DNA from: JACKCR01 sp041390305
GTDB taxonomy: Bacteria; Eisenbacteria; RBG-16-71-46; CAIMUX01
Reading direction: 5' to 3'
Length of the DNA: 64,000 bases
NCBI GenBank assembly: GCA_041390305.1
Contig: JAWKQE010000011.1
Location: 122,837-186,836, forward strand
Made by a program: the position numbers and the translations under genes. Shown piece after piece: positions 56,722-64,000 of the stretch. The notes beneath the pieces are model-generated. The model made no database searches. It saw only the letters and a program-made list of their open reading frames with translations, and had not been told where the DNA came from. Each line of letters opens with the position of its first letter. Position 1 is the first letter of the stretch.

Positions 56722-58479
56722 ATGAGTCAGTTGGCAGCGAGGTGCCGGACTTGGCTGGGAGTGGCGACGATGATCGCCGTTCTCTCGGCGTGTGGCTCCG
56801 AGGATCCGAATGCGGTCGCCCACTTCCGGGGCTTCAGCCTCGATTTCGAGCAGCTCCGCGCGGAGTTCGAGCGGGTGAACCCGGAGATTCCCTGGGCTTC
56901 CACCACCGCCGAGCAGAGGGCCGAGTTCGCGGACATCCTGCTGAACAAGGAGCTCCTCGTCCGGATCGCGGACAAAGCCTGTCCCGAGCCCGGCGTCCGG
57001 CGCGCCCGTCTCCATCGCGTGCTCTACGAGAAGAACATCTCCCGCGAGTATCTCGATGCACGCCGGGAGCGCTTCTCCATGACGGAGGAGGACATCCAGG
57101 CCAACGTCGAGAAGCTGAAGCGGCGTGCGCGGGTGCAGATGTCGACGGTGAAGAAGGCCGACATCGATGCCATCCGCCAGGAAGTGTTGAGCGGTCGGCC
57201 GTTCGAAGAGGTGGCGCAGAAGTACGCGAACGAGAACGGGCCGGGCGCGAAGGGATACGTCGAAACCGAACTCGGCATCGATGGGGCGCCGCGCCCGCTC
57301 GTCCGGGCCGTGTTCCTCGACGACGACGTGGTGCCCGGCACGGTCGTCGGCCCCGTCAGTGCGACCCAGGCGATCTACTTCCTCCGCGTGATCGACTTCG
57401 TTCCCTGGGACTTCACCGAGATGCCCGGCGCGATGGAGCGGGCCCGCTCCATCGTCGTCGACATCCACTACCAGCCGTTCAACAACGCGTACGTCGAGAG
57501 TTTGAACACGGCATCGGGGATCAGCTTCCACGAGGAGTCCTTCCCGATCGTGCAGGAGATCATGCAGACGTTCTGGGACTCGGTGAACGCGGCGCGGATG
57601 AACGGTGAGGAGATCGACTTCCAGTCGTTCCAGGCGCCAGTCTGGCTCGTGCCGGATGATCAGGCCGACGTTCCGGTCATGGAACTCTTCGGGAAGACGT
57701 ACGGTGTGCGCGACTTCATCAAGTCGCTCGACGACGTGGATCTCGACAGTTGGGTCACGGTCGGTCTGCCCGGGAAGATCGCGTTCCAGATCGATACGCG
57801 CGGCCGTCGCCTCATGCAGCAGATCGAGGCGGAGAAGACCGGCGTCCCGCAGCGTCCTTCATTCCAGGCGGTGATGAGGCGTCAGGACGAACAGTACCTG
57901 CTCGACGAGTTCCGGAACGTCTACTTGGTGGACAAGTACGTGCCGGACGAGGAGGTGCTCCAGGAACACTACCGCTCGAACCCGAACCTCTACATGACCG
58001 AAGACCAGATCGCCTACGGACTCCTCGTCTTCCCGCCCGATCAGGAGGCGAGGGCCAAGCAGGTCCGCGAGACGCTGCGCGGGTCCGACCCCGTTGCCTG
58101 GTTCGAGATCGCAGCCGCGGAAGCGAAGGCGAACCCGGATGTCCTCTACTATCCGGACACCGGTCTCCGCGAACTCCAGTCCTCGAGCCCGGACCCGTCC
58201 TGGGTGCCGTTCCGGGACACGGCACTCACGCTGCCGCCCGAGGGGCTCTCCGAAGTCCTCCGGACGCAGCACGGCTTCTCGATCGTGCGCTGCAACCAGC
58301 GCGAGCTGCCTCGACGGATGACGTACGAAGAGGCCAAGGATCAGGTGCTGCAGGACTCTCGGGAGCAGTGGCTGAACGAGGAGATCGACCGTCGCCTCGA
58401 AGCGGCGCGGGCCGAGTACAAGGCGGTCGTGGAGACGGCGCGGATTGCGGAGCTGACCGCGCAGTCCGCCGCCAACTGA
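56722..58479 (+). CDS. SurA/PpiD-like peptidyl-prolyl isomerase lipoprotein
   Basis: 585 residues. Lipoprotein signal with VLSAC (C24). The N-terminal chaperone helices (about 40-160) include FEQLRAEFERVNPEIPW and EFADILLNKELLVRIADKAC. The parvulin domain follows: RARVQMSTVKKADIDAIRQEVLSGRPFEEVAQKYANENG-like text, AKGYVETELGIDG and FLDDDVVPGTVVGPVSATQAIYFLRVID. A second such region is at about 410-540 (GLLVFPPDQEARAKQVRETL, FRDTALTLPPEGLSEVLRTQHGFSIVRC). It would assist folding of outer-membrane proteins, in keeping with the BamA-like gene upstream. Convergent with ligA, one base between stops. Confidence 0.85.
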   Translation: MSQLAARCRTWLGVATMIAVLSACGSEDPNAVAHFRGFSLDFEQLRAEFERVNPEIPWASTTAEQRAEFADILLNKELLVRIADKACPEPGVRRARLHRVLYEKNISREYLDARRERFSMTEEDIQANVEKLKRRARVQMSTVKKADIDAIRQEVLSGRPFEEVAQKYANENGPGAKGYVETELGIDGAPRPLVRAVFLDDDVVPGTVVGPVSATQAIYFLRVIDFVPWDFTEMPGAMERARSIVVDIHYQPFNNAYVESLNTASGISFHEESFPIVQEIMQTFWDSVNAARMNGEEIDFQSFQAPVWLVPDDQADVPVMELFGKTYGVRDFIKSLDDVDLDSWVTVGLPGKIAFQIDTRGRRLMQQIEAEKTGVPQRPSFQAVMRRQDEQYLLDEFRNVYLVDKYVPDEEVLQEHYRSNPNLYMTEDQIAYGLLVFPPDQEARAKQVRETLRGSDPVAWFEIAAAEAKANPDVLYYPDTGLRELQSSSPDPSWVPFRDTALTLPPEGLSEVLRTQHGFSIVRCNQRELPRRMTYEEAKDQVLQDSREQWLNEEIDRRLEAARAEYKAVVETARIAELTAQSAAN

Positions 58480-58480
58480 G

Positions 58481-60577
58481 TCAGGCTTCGAGGAGTGACT
58501 CGAAGGCGGCCTCGTCGAGCACCGTGATGCCGAGATTCTGCGCCTTCTCGAGCTTGCTTCCCGCCGCCTCACCCGCGACGACGAAGTCCGTCTTCTTGCT
58601 GACCGACGACGTGACCTTGCCGCCGAGCGCGCGGATCGCCTCCGCGGCTTCGTCGCGTGTGCGGCGGGCCAGGGTTCCCGTGAGGACGAAGGTCTTTCCG
58701 GCAAGGGGGGCATCGTCGTCGTCCCCACCACTGTGCGGGAGGACGGGCTCCTGTGTGAGCGGGACGACTCCGGCGCGCTCGAACTTCGCGAGGAGGGCGA
58801 GTGTCTCCTCACGCGAGAAGAAACGGCGCACGGATCCTGCGATCTCGGGGCCGATGCCCGGCGTCTCCACCATCTCTTCCTCGGTCGCGTTCTTCAGCGC
58901 GTCCAGCGATCCGAACCGTTCCGCGAGGAGCCGCGCCGCGGTGCCGCCCACGTGCTTGATTCCGAGACCGAGAACGAAGCGGGCGAGGGATGGCGTGCGC
59001 GACGCTTCGATCGCCGTGACGATGTTCTGGGCGGACTTGTCGCCCATCCGTTCGAGTTCGACCAGCGCTTCCTTCCGGAGCGAGTAGAGATCGGTCGGGT
59101 CGGTGACGAGGCCACGGTCCACGAGCTGTTCGACCAGGGAGTCGCCCACGCCCTCGATGTCGAGCACCCCGCGCGCGACGAAGTGGAGGATGCGGGCCTT
59201 GGTCTGGGCGGGACAGAACTCGTTCGTGCAGCGGACGGCCACTTCTCCCTCCGCCCGGGCGAGGGCGGCGCCGCATACGGGGCAGTCGCTCGGAAAGACG
59301 AACGGCCTTTCCTCGCCGGTCCGCCGCTCTTCGAGGACGCGCGTCACCTTCGGGATGATCTCGCCGCCCTTCTCGATCGCGACCCAGTCGCCGATCCGGA
59401 TGCCGAGCCTCTCGATCTCGTCCTGGTTGTGGAGGGTGGCTCTCTTCACGACGGTGCCGAGCAGTTCGACCGGCGTGAGGTGCGCGACCGGTGTTGCGTT
59501 CCCCGTCCTTCCGATCTGCACGTCGATGTTCTCGACCTGGGTGACGGCTTCGGTCGTCTCGAACTTGTAGGCGATCCCCCAGCGCGGGGCCTTGCTCGTG
59601 AAGCCGAGCCGTTCCTGGAGGGCGTACTCGTCGAGCTTGACCACCATCCCGTCGGTCTCGTAGTCGAGGTCGAGACGCCTCTCCTCCCACTCGTGGCAGT
59701 GGGCGAGGACGGCGTCGATTCCGACGAGCCGCGCTCCGTGCGGCTCCACCGGCAGGCCGAGGGCCCGGAGGTAGGAGAGCGTCTCCGACTGCGAGAAGAG
59801 TCCGTGAGACTCGGGGTCGACCACCTGGTAGAGCCAGACCCGGAGCGGGCGGCGCGCCACCTCGCGCGAGTCGAGCATCTTGAGCGTTCCGGCCGCGGTG
59901 TTGCGGGGGTTCATGAAGCGGGGGAGGCCCTCTGCTTCGCGGCGCGCGTTCCATGTGTCGAACTCGCTCCGGTAGATGAAGATCTCGCCGCGTACTTCGA
60001 GCTTCTCGGGAACCGTGACGGCCCGGGCCGAGCGTGCGCCGGATCCGGAGTCGCCGGACGGTTCCAGCGTTCCGGCCCGAAGCCGGACGGGAAGTCCACG
60101 GACGGTCCGGAGGTTCTGGGTCACGTCGTCGCCGCTCGATCCATCGCCGCGGGTCAGGCCGAGGACGAACCGGCCGTGCTCGTAGCGAAGCGCGATGCCG
60201 ACGCCGTCGATCTTGAGTTCGGCCGTGTAGATCCGCTCTTCGGGTCCATCGTCTCCCAGGAACCGCGCGACCCGCGCGTCGAACTCGCGCAATTCGTCTT
60301 CGGAATAGGTGTTTCCGAGGCTCAGCATGGGCCGCGAGTGGGCCACGGTGGAGAAGCCCTCGATCGGCGCGCCACCGACGCGTTGGGTGGGCGAACTCGG
60401 ATCGAAGTGCTCGGGGAACCGGGTCTCGAGCGCGAGGAGTTCGGCGGTCAGATCGTCGTACTCCCTGTCGCCGATGCTCGGCTGGGCGAGAACGTAGTAG
60501 CGGTGGTCGTGCTCCGCGAGCGTGCTCCGCAACTCTTCGATCCGCTTCCTGGCCTCTTCTGAGTTCGTGTACTCCAT
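58481..60577 (-). CDS. ligA: NAD-dependent DNA ligase
   Basis: 698 residues. Seals nicks in DNA replication and repair using NAD+. The NAD-binding Ia domain has DHRYYVLAQPSIGDREYDDL and the AMP-accepting lysine is K122 in TAELKIDGVGIALRYE. Other motifs: LTRGDGSSGDDVTQNLRT, LEVRGEIFIYRSEF, RNTAAGTLKMLDSR. The zinc finger is CPVCGAALARAEGEVAVRC with NEFCPAQ. Helix-hairpin-helix repeats and a C-terminal BRCT domain (FVLTGTLARRTRDEAAEAI) are present. Length and order are standard. Start MEYTNSEEARKR; shares a short upstream region with the gene at 60664. Confidence 0.96.
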   Translation of the reverse strand: MEYTNSEEARKRIEELRSTLAEHDHRYYVLAQPSIGDREYDDLTAELLALETRFPEHFDPSSPTQRVGGAPIEGFSTVAHSRPMLSLGNTYSEDELREFDARVARFLGDDGPEERIYTAELKIDGVGIALRYEHGRFVLGLTRGDGSSGDDVTQNLRTVRGLPVRLRAGTLEPSGDSGSGARSARAVTVPEKLEVRGEIFIYRSEFDTWNARREAEGLPRFMNPRNTAAGTLKMLDSREVARRPLRVWLYQVVDPESHGLFSQSETLSYLRALGLPVEPHGARLVGIDAVLAHCHEWEERRLDLDYETDGMVVKLDEYALQERLGFTSKAPRWGIAYKFETTEAVTQVENIDVQIGRTGNATPVAHLTPVELLGTVVKRATLHNQDEIERLGIRIGDWVAIEKGGEIIPKVTRVLEERRTGEERPFVFPSDCPVCGAALARAEGEVAVRCTNEFCPAQTKARILHFVARGVLDIEGVGDSLVEQLVDRGLVTDPTDLYSLRKEALVELERMGDKSAQNIVTAIEASRTPSLARFVLGLGIKHVGGTAARLLAERFGSLDALKNATEEEMVETPGIGPEIAGSVRRFFSREETLALLAKFERAGVVPLTQEPVLPHSGGDDDDAPLAGKTFVLTGTLARRTRDEAAEAIRALGGKVTSSVSKKTDFVVAGEAAGSKLEKAQNLGITVLDEAAFESLLEA

Positions 60578-60663
60578 GGGCGCGAAGGGTGGCAGAGCGG
60601 CCCCGGCCCATCAAGATCGACCTTTCCTGGGCCGCGAAGCGCGCTCCCGACTACACTGGCCGG

Positions 60664-61755
60664 ATGGAACCGAGCGCGCTCCCCAACGCACCCACGCCCG
60701 AAGAACTCGAGGCCTCGGATCGACGCGGCACTGCAGGACGTGTCGACGCCCCTCCCTGGGGCGGTCTCCTCCACTTCGCGTCGACGCGCGGGGAGTGGAA
60801 CGATCCCGGGCCGATCCTCTGGGTCGACGCATTGGCGGAGGCGGACGAGCGCGAGCGTGCCAACGGAGACGCGGGCGGATCGGAGACGCCTCCGGTGACG
60901 GCAGCACCTGTGAGTCCGACCCGCGCGGAGCGGAACGACGCGGTCCGTGAATGTGTGCGTGTGCTCGCGTCCCTGCCCGTGCTGCACCTCGAGACGAAGT
61001 GGCTGCGGCAGACTCCGCGCGAGGACTCGGTCTTCATCTACACCGGCTCCCTGGCCGACGTGCTGGAGGCGGAGGGTCTGGAAGACGCGGCGCTCCGGCT
61101 CTCGAAGCTCCTGCGCACGGTTGGTTCCTACGACTACGCCCGCGAGCTCCTGCGGGACGCCGCGGCCTGGGACCTCAGCGACGGTTCCTTCGTCTCGCTA
61201 CGGATGGCGCACGCCGCCGGAACACGGGCTGCCTGGATCGACGAAGACCCCGCGGAGCGGGAGAGGGCGCGGGCCCTTCTCCTGCGCTGGCTCGGCTACC
61301 TGCGCGGCCGTGCGCCCCGTCTCCCCGGCCGGCCGCCGCGTGGAGCCGCGCCGGATGTTTCGATCGCGGAGAGCGTCGCGAAACGACTGGAGCTCCCCGG
61401 CCCGCTGTCGATTGCCGACGTCTCGGCCTTCGCCACGGTCGGGCGCGCGCTCGACGATACGCGGGTGATGGGCGCCAGCTTCTGGGCCGCGGGCCGGGAT
61501 CGGTGGACGCAGGCGACAGAGGGCCCGAGTAGCGAGACGCTGCCGGCGGACGAGACGCCGCCGAGTACCGAGACGCCGCTGGAGGGCGCTGCTGGGGCAG
61601 GGGGCGCGACCGGTCTGGAATCGCTGTTCCGGGATCGCTCCGCGCACTGGCGCGCCGCGCTTCTCCACGCCGACCTCTCCTGGCTCCGGACTCGGCTCCC
61701 GGCCGAACTCGCCGATGAGCTCGATGCCCGTGTCGTCGACGAGGGCGACGCGTGA
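60664..61755 (+). CDS. uncharacterised protein coupled to queG
   Basis: 363 residues from ATG 60664; a GTG at 60589 would add 25 residues but leaves almost no room for a promoter between it and ligA. No family recognised. Features: WGGLLHFASTRGEWNDPGPILWVDALAEADERERA near the start, then an alpha-helical middle with VRVLASLPVLHLETKWLR, FIYTGSLADVLEAEGLEDAALRLSKLL and YARELLRDAAAWDLSDG. A low-complexity Thr/Pro/Glu segment (ETLPADETPPSTETPLEG) precedes a last helix. No signal peptide or membrane helix. Its stop overlaps the GTG of queG, suggesting a joint transcript and perhaps a shared role. Confidence 0.65.
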   Translation: MEPSALPNAPTPEELEASDRRGTAGRVDAPPWGGLLHFASTRGEWNDPGPILWVDALAEADERERANGDAGGSETPPVTAAPVSPTRAERNDAVRECVRVLASLPVLHLETKWLRQTPREDSVFIYTGSLADVLEAEGLEDAALRLSKLLRTVGSYDYARELLRDAAAWDLSDGSFVSLRMAHAAGTRAAWIDEDPAERERARALLLRWLGYLRGRAPRLPGRPPRGAAPDVSIAESVAKRLELPGPLSIADVSAFATVGRALDDTRVMGASFWAAGRDRWTQATEGPSSETLPADETPPSTETPLEGAAGAGGATGLESLFRDRSAHWRAALLHADLSWLRTRLPAELADELDARVVDEGDA

Positions 61756-62734
61756 CGGACGCACCGGAACCGCGTCGGGGCGGATCCGAGCTCCGCGAGA
61801 CGATCCGTTCCTTCGGCCTGGAACTCGGCTTCACGCGCGTCGGATTCGCGGCCGCCGCCGAGCCTCCGGGCACTCGCGAGCGGATTCTCGAGTGGTTGGC
61901 ACGCGGCCACCACGCGTCGATGGCGTGGATGGAGCGGGATCCGTCGCGGCGCTGGGAGCCGGAGCGGATCCTGCCGGGCGCGAAGAGTGTGATCGTCGTC
62001 TCCATGATCTACCGGACGGACGCGCCGGTCCCGGTTCGGCCGGGCCTGCCACGGATCTCCCGCTATGCGCACGGGCGGGACTACCACGAGGTGCTGGGGG
62101 AGCGTCTCCATGCGCTCACTGCGGAGCTCGAGCGACTCGCACCCGGCACGCGGACACGCGTGGCCTGCGACACCTCCCCGATCGCGGACAAGGCGTTCGC
62201 CCGAGAAGGCGGGATCGGATGGATCGGGAAGAACAGCTGTCTCATCCATCCGGAGGACGGCTCCTTCACGTTCCTCGGCGAGGTCTCACGACCTCGCCCT
62301 TCCTCCGACCCCGCGATCCGCGATCACTGCGGATCCTGCACGCGTTGCCTCGACGCGTGTCCGACCGACGCCGCTTCCGGAGCCGTACGCCGACGCGAAC
62401 CGCTGCATCGCCTACTGGAACATCGAGCATCGCGGCGCGTTCGAGCCGGGTTGGGCGGAGCGGATCGGGGACTGGCTGGTCGGTTGTGATATCTGCCAGG
62501 ACGTGTGTCCGTGGAACCGGAAGGCGCCCCGCACGGACGCAGCCGACTTCCAACCGGATCCGGGTCTCACCGGGACGACGCTGGAAGAGTGGGGCGAGCT
62601 GGCCGACGAGCCCTACCGCGCGAAGATCAGGGGCTCCGCGATCTCGCGCGTGAAGCCGGCGGACATGAGGGCGGAACGTCGCGGCCGTGCCGCGAACCTC
62701 GACCGAGGGGCGCCGAGGCGTCGGGCGAGAGTAG
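61752..62734 (+). CDS. queG: epoxyqueuosine reductase (frame-broken as assembled)
   Basis: About 327 codons; GTG start overlapping the upstream stop. Last step of queuosine making, reducing epoxyqueuosine in tRNA with cobalamin and two 4Fe-4S clusters. Seen: ELGFTRVGFAAA, WLARGHHASMAWMERDPSRRW, ILPGAKSVIVVSMIYRTD, RISRYAHGRDYHEVLGERL, DTSPIADKAFAREGGIGWIGKNSCLI, cluster one in HCGSCTRCLDACPTDA and, after a frame change at about 62370, AYWNIEHRGAFEPGWA and cluster two in GCDICQDVCPWNRKAP. It ends GSAISRVKPADMRR-like with TAG at 62732 once one G near 62670 is removed. All eight cluster cysteines remain, so error rather than decay is likely. Confidence 0.82.
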
Positions 62735-62876
62735 CGGGAGGACGGCGCACGTCCCGCGGGCACGGTAGTCCGATCGCATGTCGTGTGAGTGCGTCGCGTG
62801 AGTGCTGGTCCGCGTCCGTTTGACTGACTGGAGCGGGCCTCTCGTTCGGCGGAGTCGGGTGCTTCCGACGCGACGA

Positions 62877-63758
62877 CTACTTCCGGGGCGCCTTCGTCGC
62901 TCTCTTCGCAGGCCTTGCCGCGGCCGACTTCGCGGCCTTCGTCGCCTTCTTCGCAGGCTTCGGCGCGGCCGATTTCGCGGCCTTCGTCGCCTTCTTCGCA
63001 GGCTTTGCCGCGGCCGATTTCGCAGCCTTCTTCGCCCGCCCGGCCGCCGTCGCCAACGGAGCGGTCGCGGCGGGGGAGTCCGGAAACGGGCACTCCACGC
63101 GGATCGGGCACTCATTGCAGAGTGGCTTCCGGGCGTCGCAGATGGCGCGGCCGTGGGAAATGATCCGGTGGGAGAAGAGGGTCCAGTCCGGCTCGGGGAT
63201 CAGCTGCTGGAGGTCGGCTTCGACCTTGACCGGGTCCTTCTCCGACGTGAACTCGAGCCTCCGCGAGATCCGTCCCATGTGCGTGTCGACCGTGATTCCG
63301 GGGATCCCGAACGCGTTTCCGAGGATGACGTTCGCGGTCTTCCGGCCGCAGCCCGGGATCTTCACCAGCTCCTCCATCGTCCGCGGCAGCTCGCCGTCGT
63401 GACGGTCCAGGATGGCCTGACATCCGGCGAGGATGTTCCGCGCCTTGGCCCGGAAGAAGCCGGTCGAGCGGATGATCTCCTCGAGCCCGGCAGGGCCGAG
63501 GGCGAGGTAGTGCTCGGGGCGGCGGCAGCGGGCGAAGAGATGGGGCGTCACCATGTTCACGCGTTCGTCCGTGCACTGGGCGGAGAGGACGGTGGCGACG
63601 TAGAGGTCGAGCGGGGACTGGAAGTCGAGGGCGCAGTGGGCATCCGGGTAGGCCTTCCGGAGCGAACGATCGATCCGCTGGGCCCGAAGGACGAGTTCGC
63701 GGGGAACCGGCGGACGATCTCCGGGAATACGTGTCGTGGCTTTCTGGCTTCCGGACAT
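62877..63758 (-). CDS. nth: endonuclease III (HhH-GPD glycosylase) with histone-H1-like C-terminal tail
   Basis: 293 residues. Removes oxidised pyrimidines from DNA and nicks the abasic site. The HhH-GPD core has VATVLSAQCTDERVNMVTP, then LVKIPGCGRKTANVILG with the nucleophile K140 and VDTHMGRISRRL with D158. The 4Fe-4S cluster is C207, C214, C217, C223 (CX6CX2CX5C). After residue 238 comes a tail unlike other endonuclease III enzymes: three near-copies of a 15-residue unit of the type KAAKSAAxKPAKKAT, as in eukaryotic H1 tails and bacterial AlgP/HupB-type tails. It may tether the enzyme to DNA. Frame intact; start MSGSQKATTR. Confidence 0.92.
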   Translation of the reverse strand: MSGSQKATTRIPGDRPPVPRELVLRAQRIDRSLRKAYPDAHCALDFQSPLDLYVATVLSAQCTDERVNMVTPHLFARCRRPEHYLALGPAGLEEIIRSTGFFRAKARNILAGCQAILDRHDGELPRTMEELVKIPGCGRKTANVILGNAFGIPGITVDTHMGRISRRLEFTSEKDPVKVEADLQQLIPEPDWTLFSHRIISHGRAICDARKPLCNECPIRVECPFPDSPAATAPLATAAGRAKKAAKSAAAKPAKKATKAAKSAAPKPAKKATKAAKSAAARPAKRATKAPRK

Positions 63759-63864
63759 CGAACACTCCTCTCCGCTGCTCCAGACGGCGGCTCCGTCCGT
63801 GGTCCGGGCGCCGTGGCTCCAGGCGACTACCCTCGCTCCGGGGGACCGCCCGGCGGCGGCTCGC

Positions 63865-63893
63865 TTGACACTATTGCCCCAGGTCCCTAGGCT
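63865..63893 (+). promoter_or_regulatory. strong candidate promoter
   Basis: TTGACA (63865-63870), 17-base spacer, TAGGCT (63888-63893), 58 bases before an ATG at 63951. Best consensus -35 in the window. The remaining gap 63759-63864 upstream of nth shows nothing else. Confidence 0.6.
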
Positions 63894-63950
63894 TGATCGG
63901 TTGCCCTCGGCAGAGCTTAAACGGGCTCAATCTACGCACTTGGGAAGCCC

Positions 63951-64000
63951 ATGTCCACGGCCCAGGGAACGAATGAGGTCCTCCGCCCGTTGCGGGAGGA
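63951..64000 (+). CDS. start of an open reading frame running off the window
   Basis: ATG at 63951, downstream of the promoter at 63865. Only MSTAQGTNEVLRPLRE is visible before the window ends. No ribosome site is obvious beyond GGGAAG nine bases upstream, and no family can be named. Confidence 0.5.
   Translation, partial: MSTAQGTNEVLRPLRE

Noticed and set aside
60589..60663. GTG start at 60589 for the gene before queG
   Set aside because: It leaves 11 bp to the divergent ligA start and its only purine-rich site touches the codon; ATG 60664 is more plausible but not certain.
1..64000. tRNA or rRNA genes
   Set aside because: I saw no cloverleaf with a GTTCRANNC T-loop in the gaps and no rRNA-like conserved stretches; a covariance scan would be decisive.

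Overview
The window is a GC-rich bacterial chromosome segment with ordinary housekeeping genes and no tRNA, rRNA, CRISPR array or prophage that I could see. Five exported proteins end in the same FlgD/type IX-like C-terminal domain: a PNP motif, a WDG-type motif in most, then a short basic end. A C25 (PorU-like) protease and a PorV-like barrel sit next to each other. Together with GC-rich codons and many outer-membrane proteins ending in Phe, this points to the FCB/Eisenbacteria-Krumholzibacteriota side of the tree rather than Proteobacteria. That placement is inference from gene content only.

Layout. 0-2.5 kb: a 34-bp minisatellite and a secreted three-module protein. 2.6-5.6 kb (minus): a TrpB2-type tryptophan synthase beta chain, an intergenic two-hairpin element, and the CCA-adding enzyme. 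5.6-9.3 kb: two glycosyltransferases (GTGA overlap) and a small CxxCH protein. 9.5-11.5 kb: a secreted protein and a complete IS with inverted ends. 11.7-16.8 kb: a solute-binding lipoprotein translationally coupled to a sensor kinase, then a convergent MATE exporter. 17-25.3 kb: a DHH phosphoesterase, then lpd-lipB-E1(alpha-beta fusion)-E2-lipA, i.e. a lipoylated 2-oxoacid dehydrogenase complex with its lipoate-making enzymes. 25.4-26.1 kb: lexA with a candidate operator. 26.3-36.4 kb: a large secreted protein, a PyrE-Nudix fusion, a lipoprotein, an MscS channel, accA and a GT9 glycosyltransferase.

36.6-58.5 kb is the most distinctive part. It is a plus-strand run of envelope genes: PorU-like C25 protease, DUF2723-TPR membrane protein, PorV-like barrel, M6-like metalloprotease with the sorting-type C-terminus, two related DUF5683-like proteins, a beta-propeller protein, a very large barrel-like protein, an Omp85/BamA-like protein and a parvulin/SurA-like lipoprotein. 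Several of these genes overlap by 1-23 bases. I read it as an export, sorting and outer-membrane assembly locus with its own cargo. 58.5-64 kb: ligA, an unknown protein coupled to queG, nth with a histone-H1-like tail, and the start of one more gene.

Caution: nine genes (secreted protein 1, trpB, solute-binding protein, porU, DUF2723, both DUF5683-like genes, the large barrel, queG) are broken by frameshifts as assembled. Homology-like motifs and catalytic residues continue cleanly across frames. I therefore treat them as probably intact genes with indel errors and give the full reconstructed span. Promoters of the form TTGAC(C/G/T)-N17/18-TANNNT recur before several genes.
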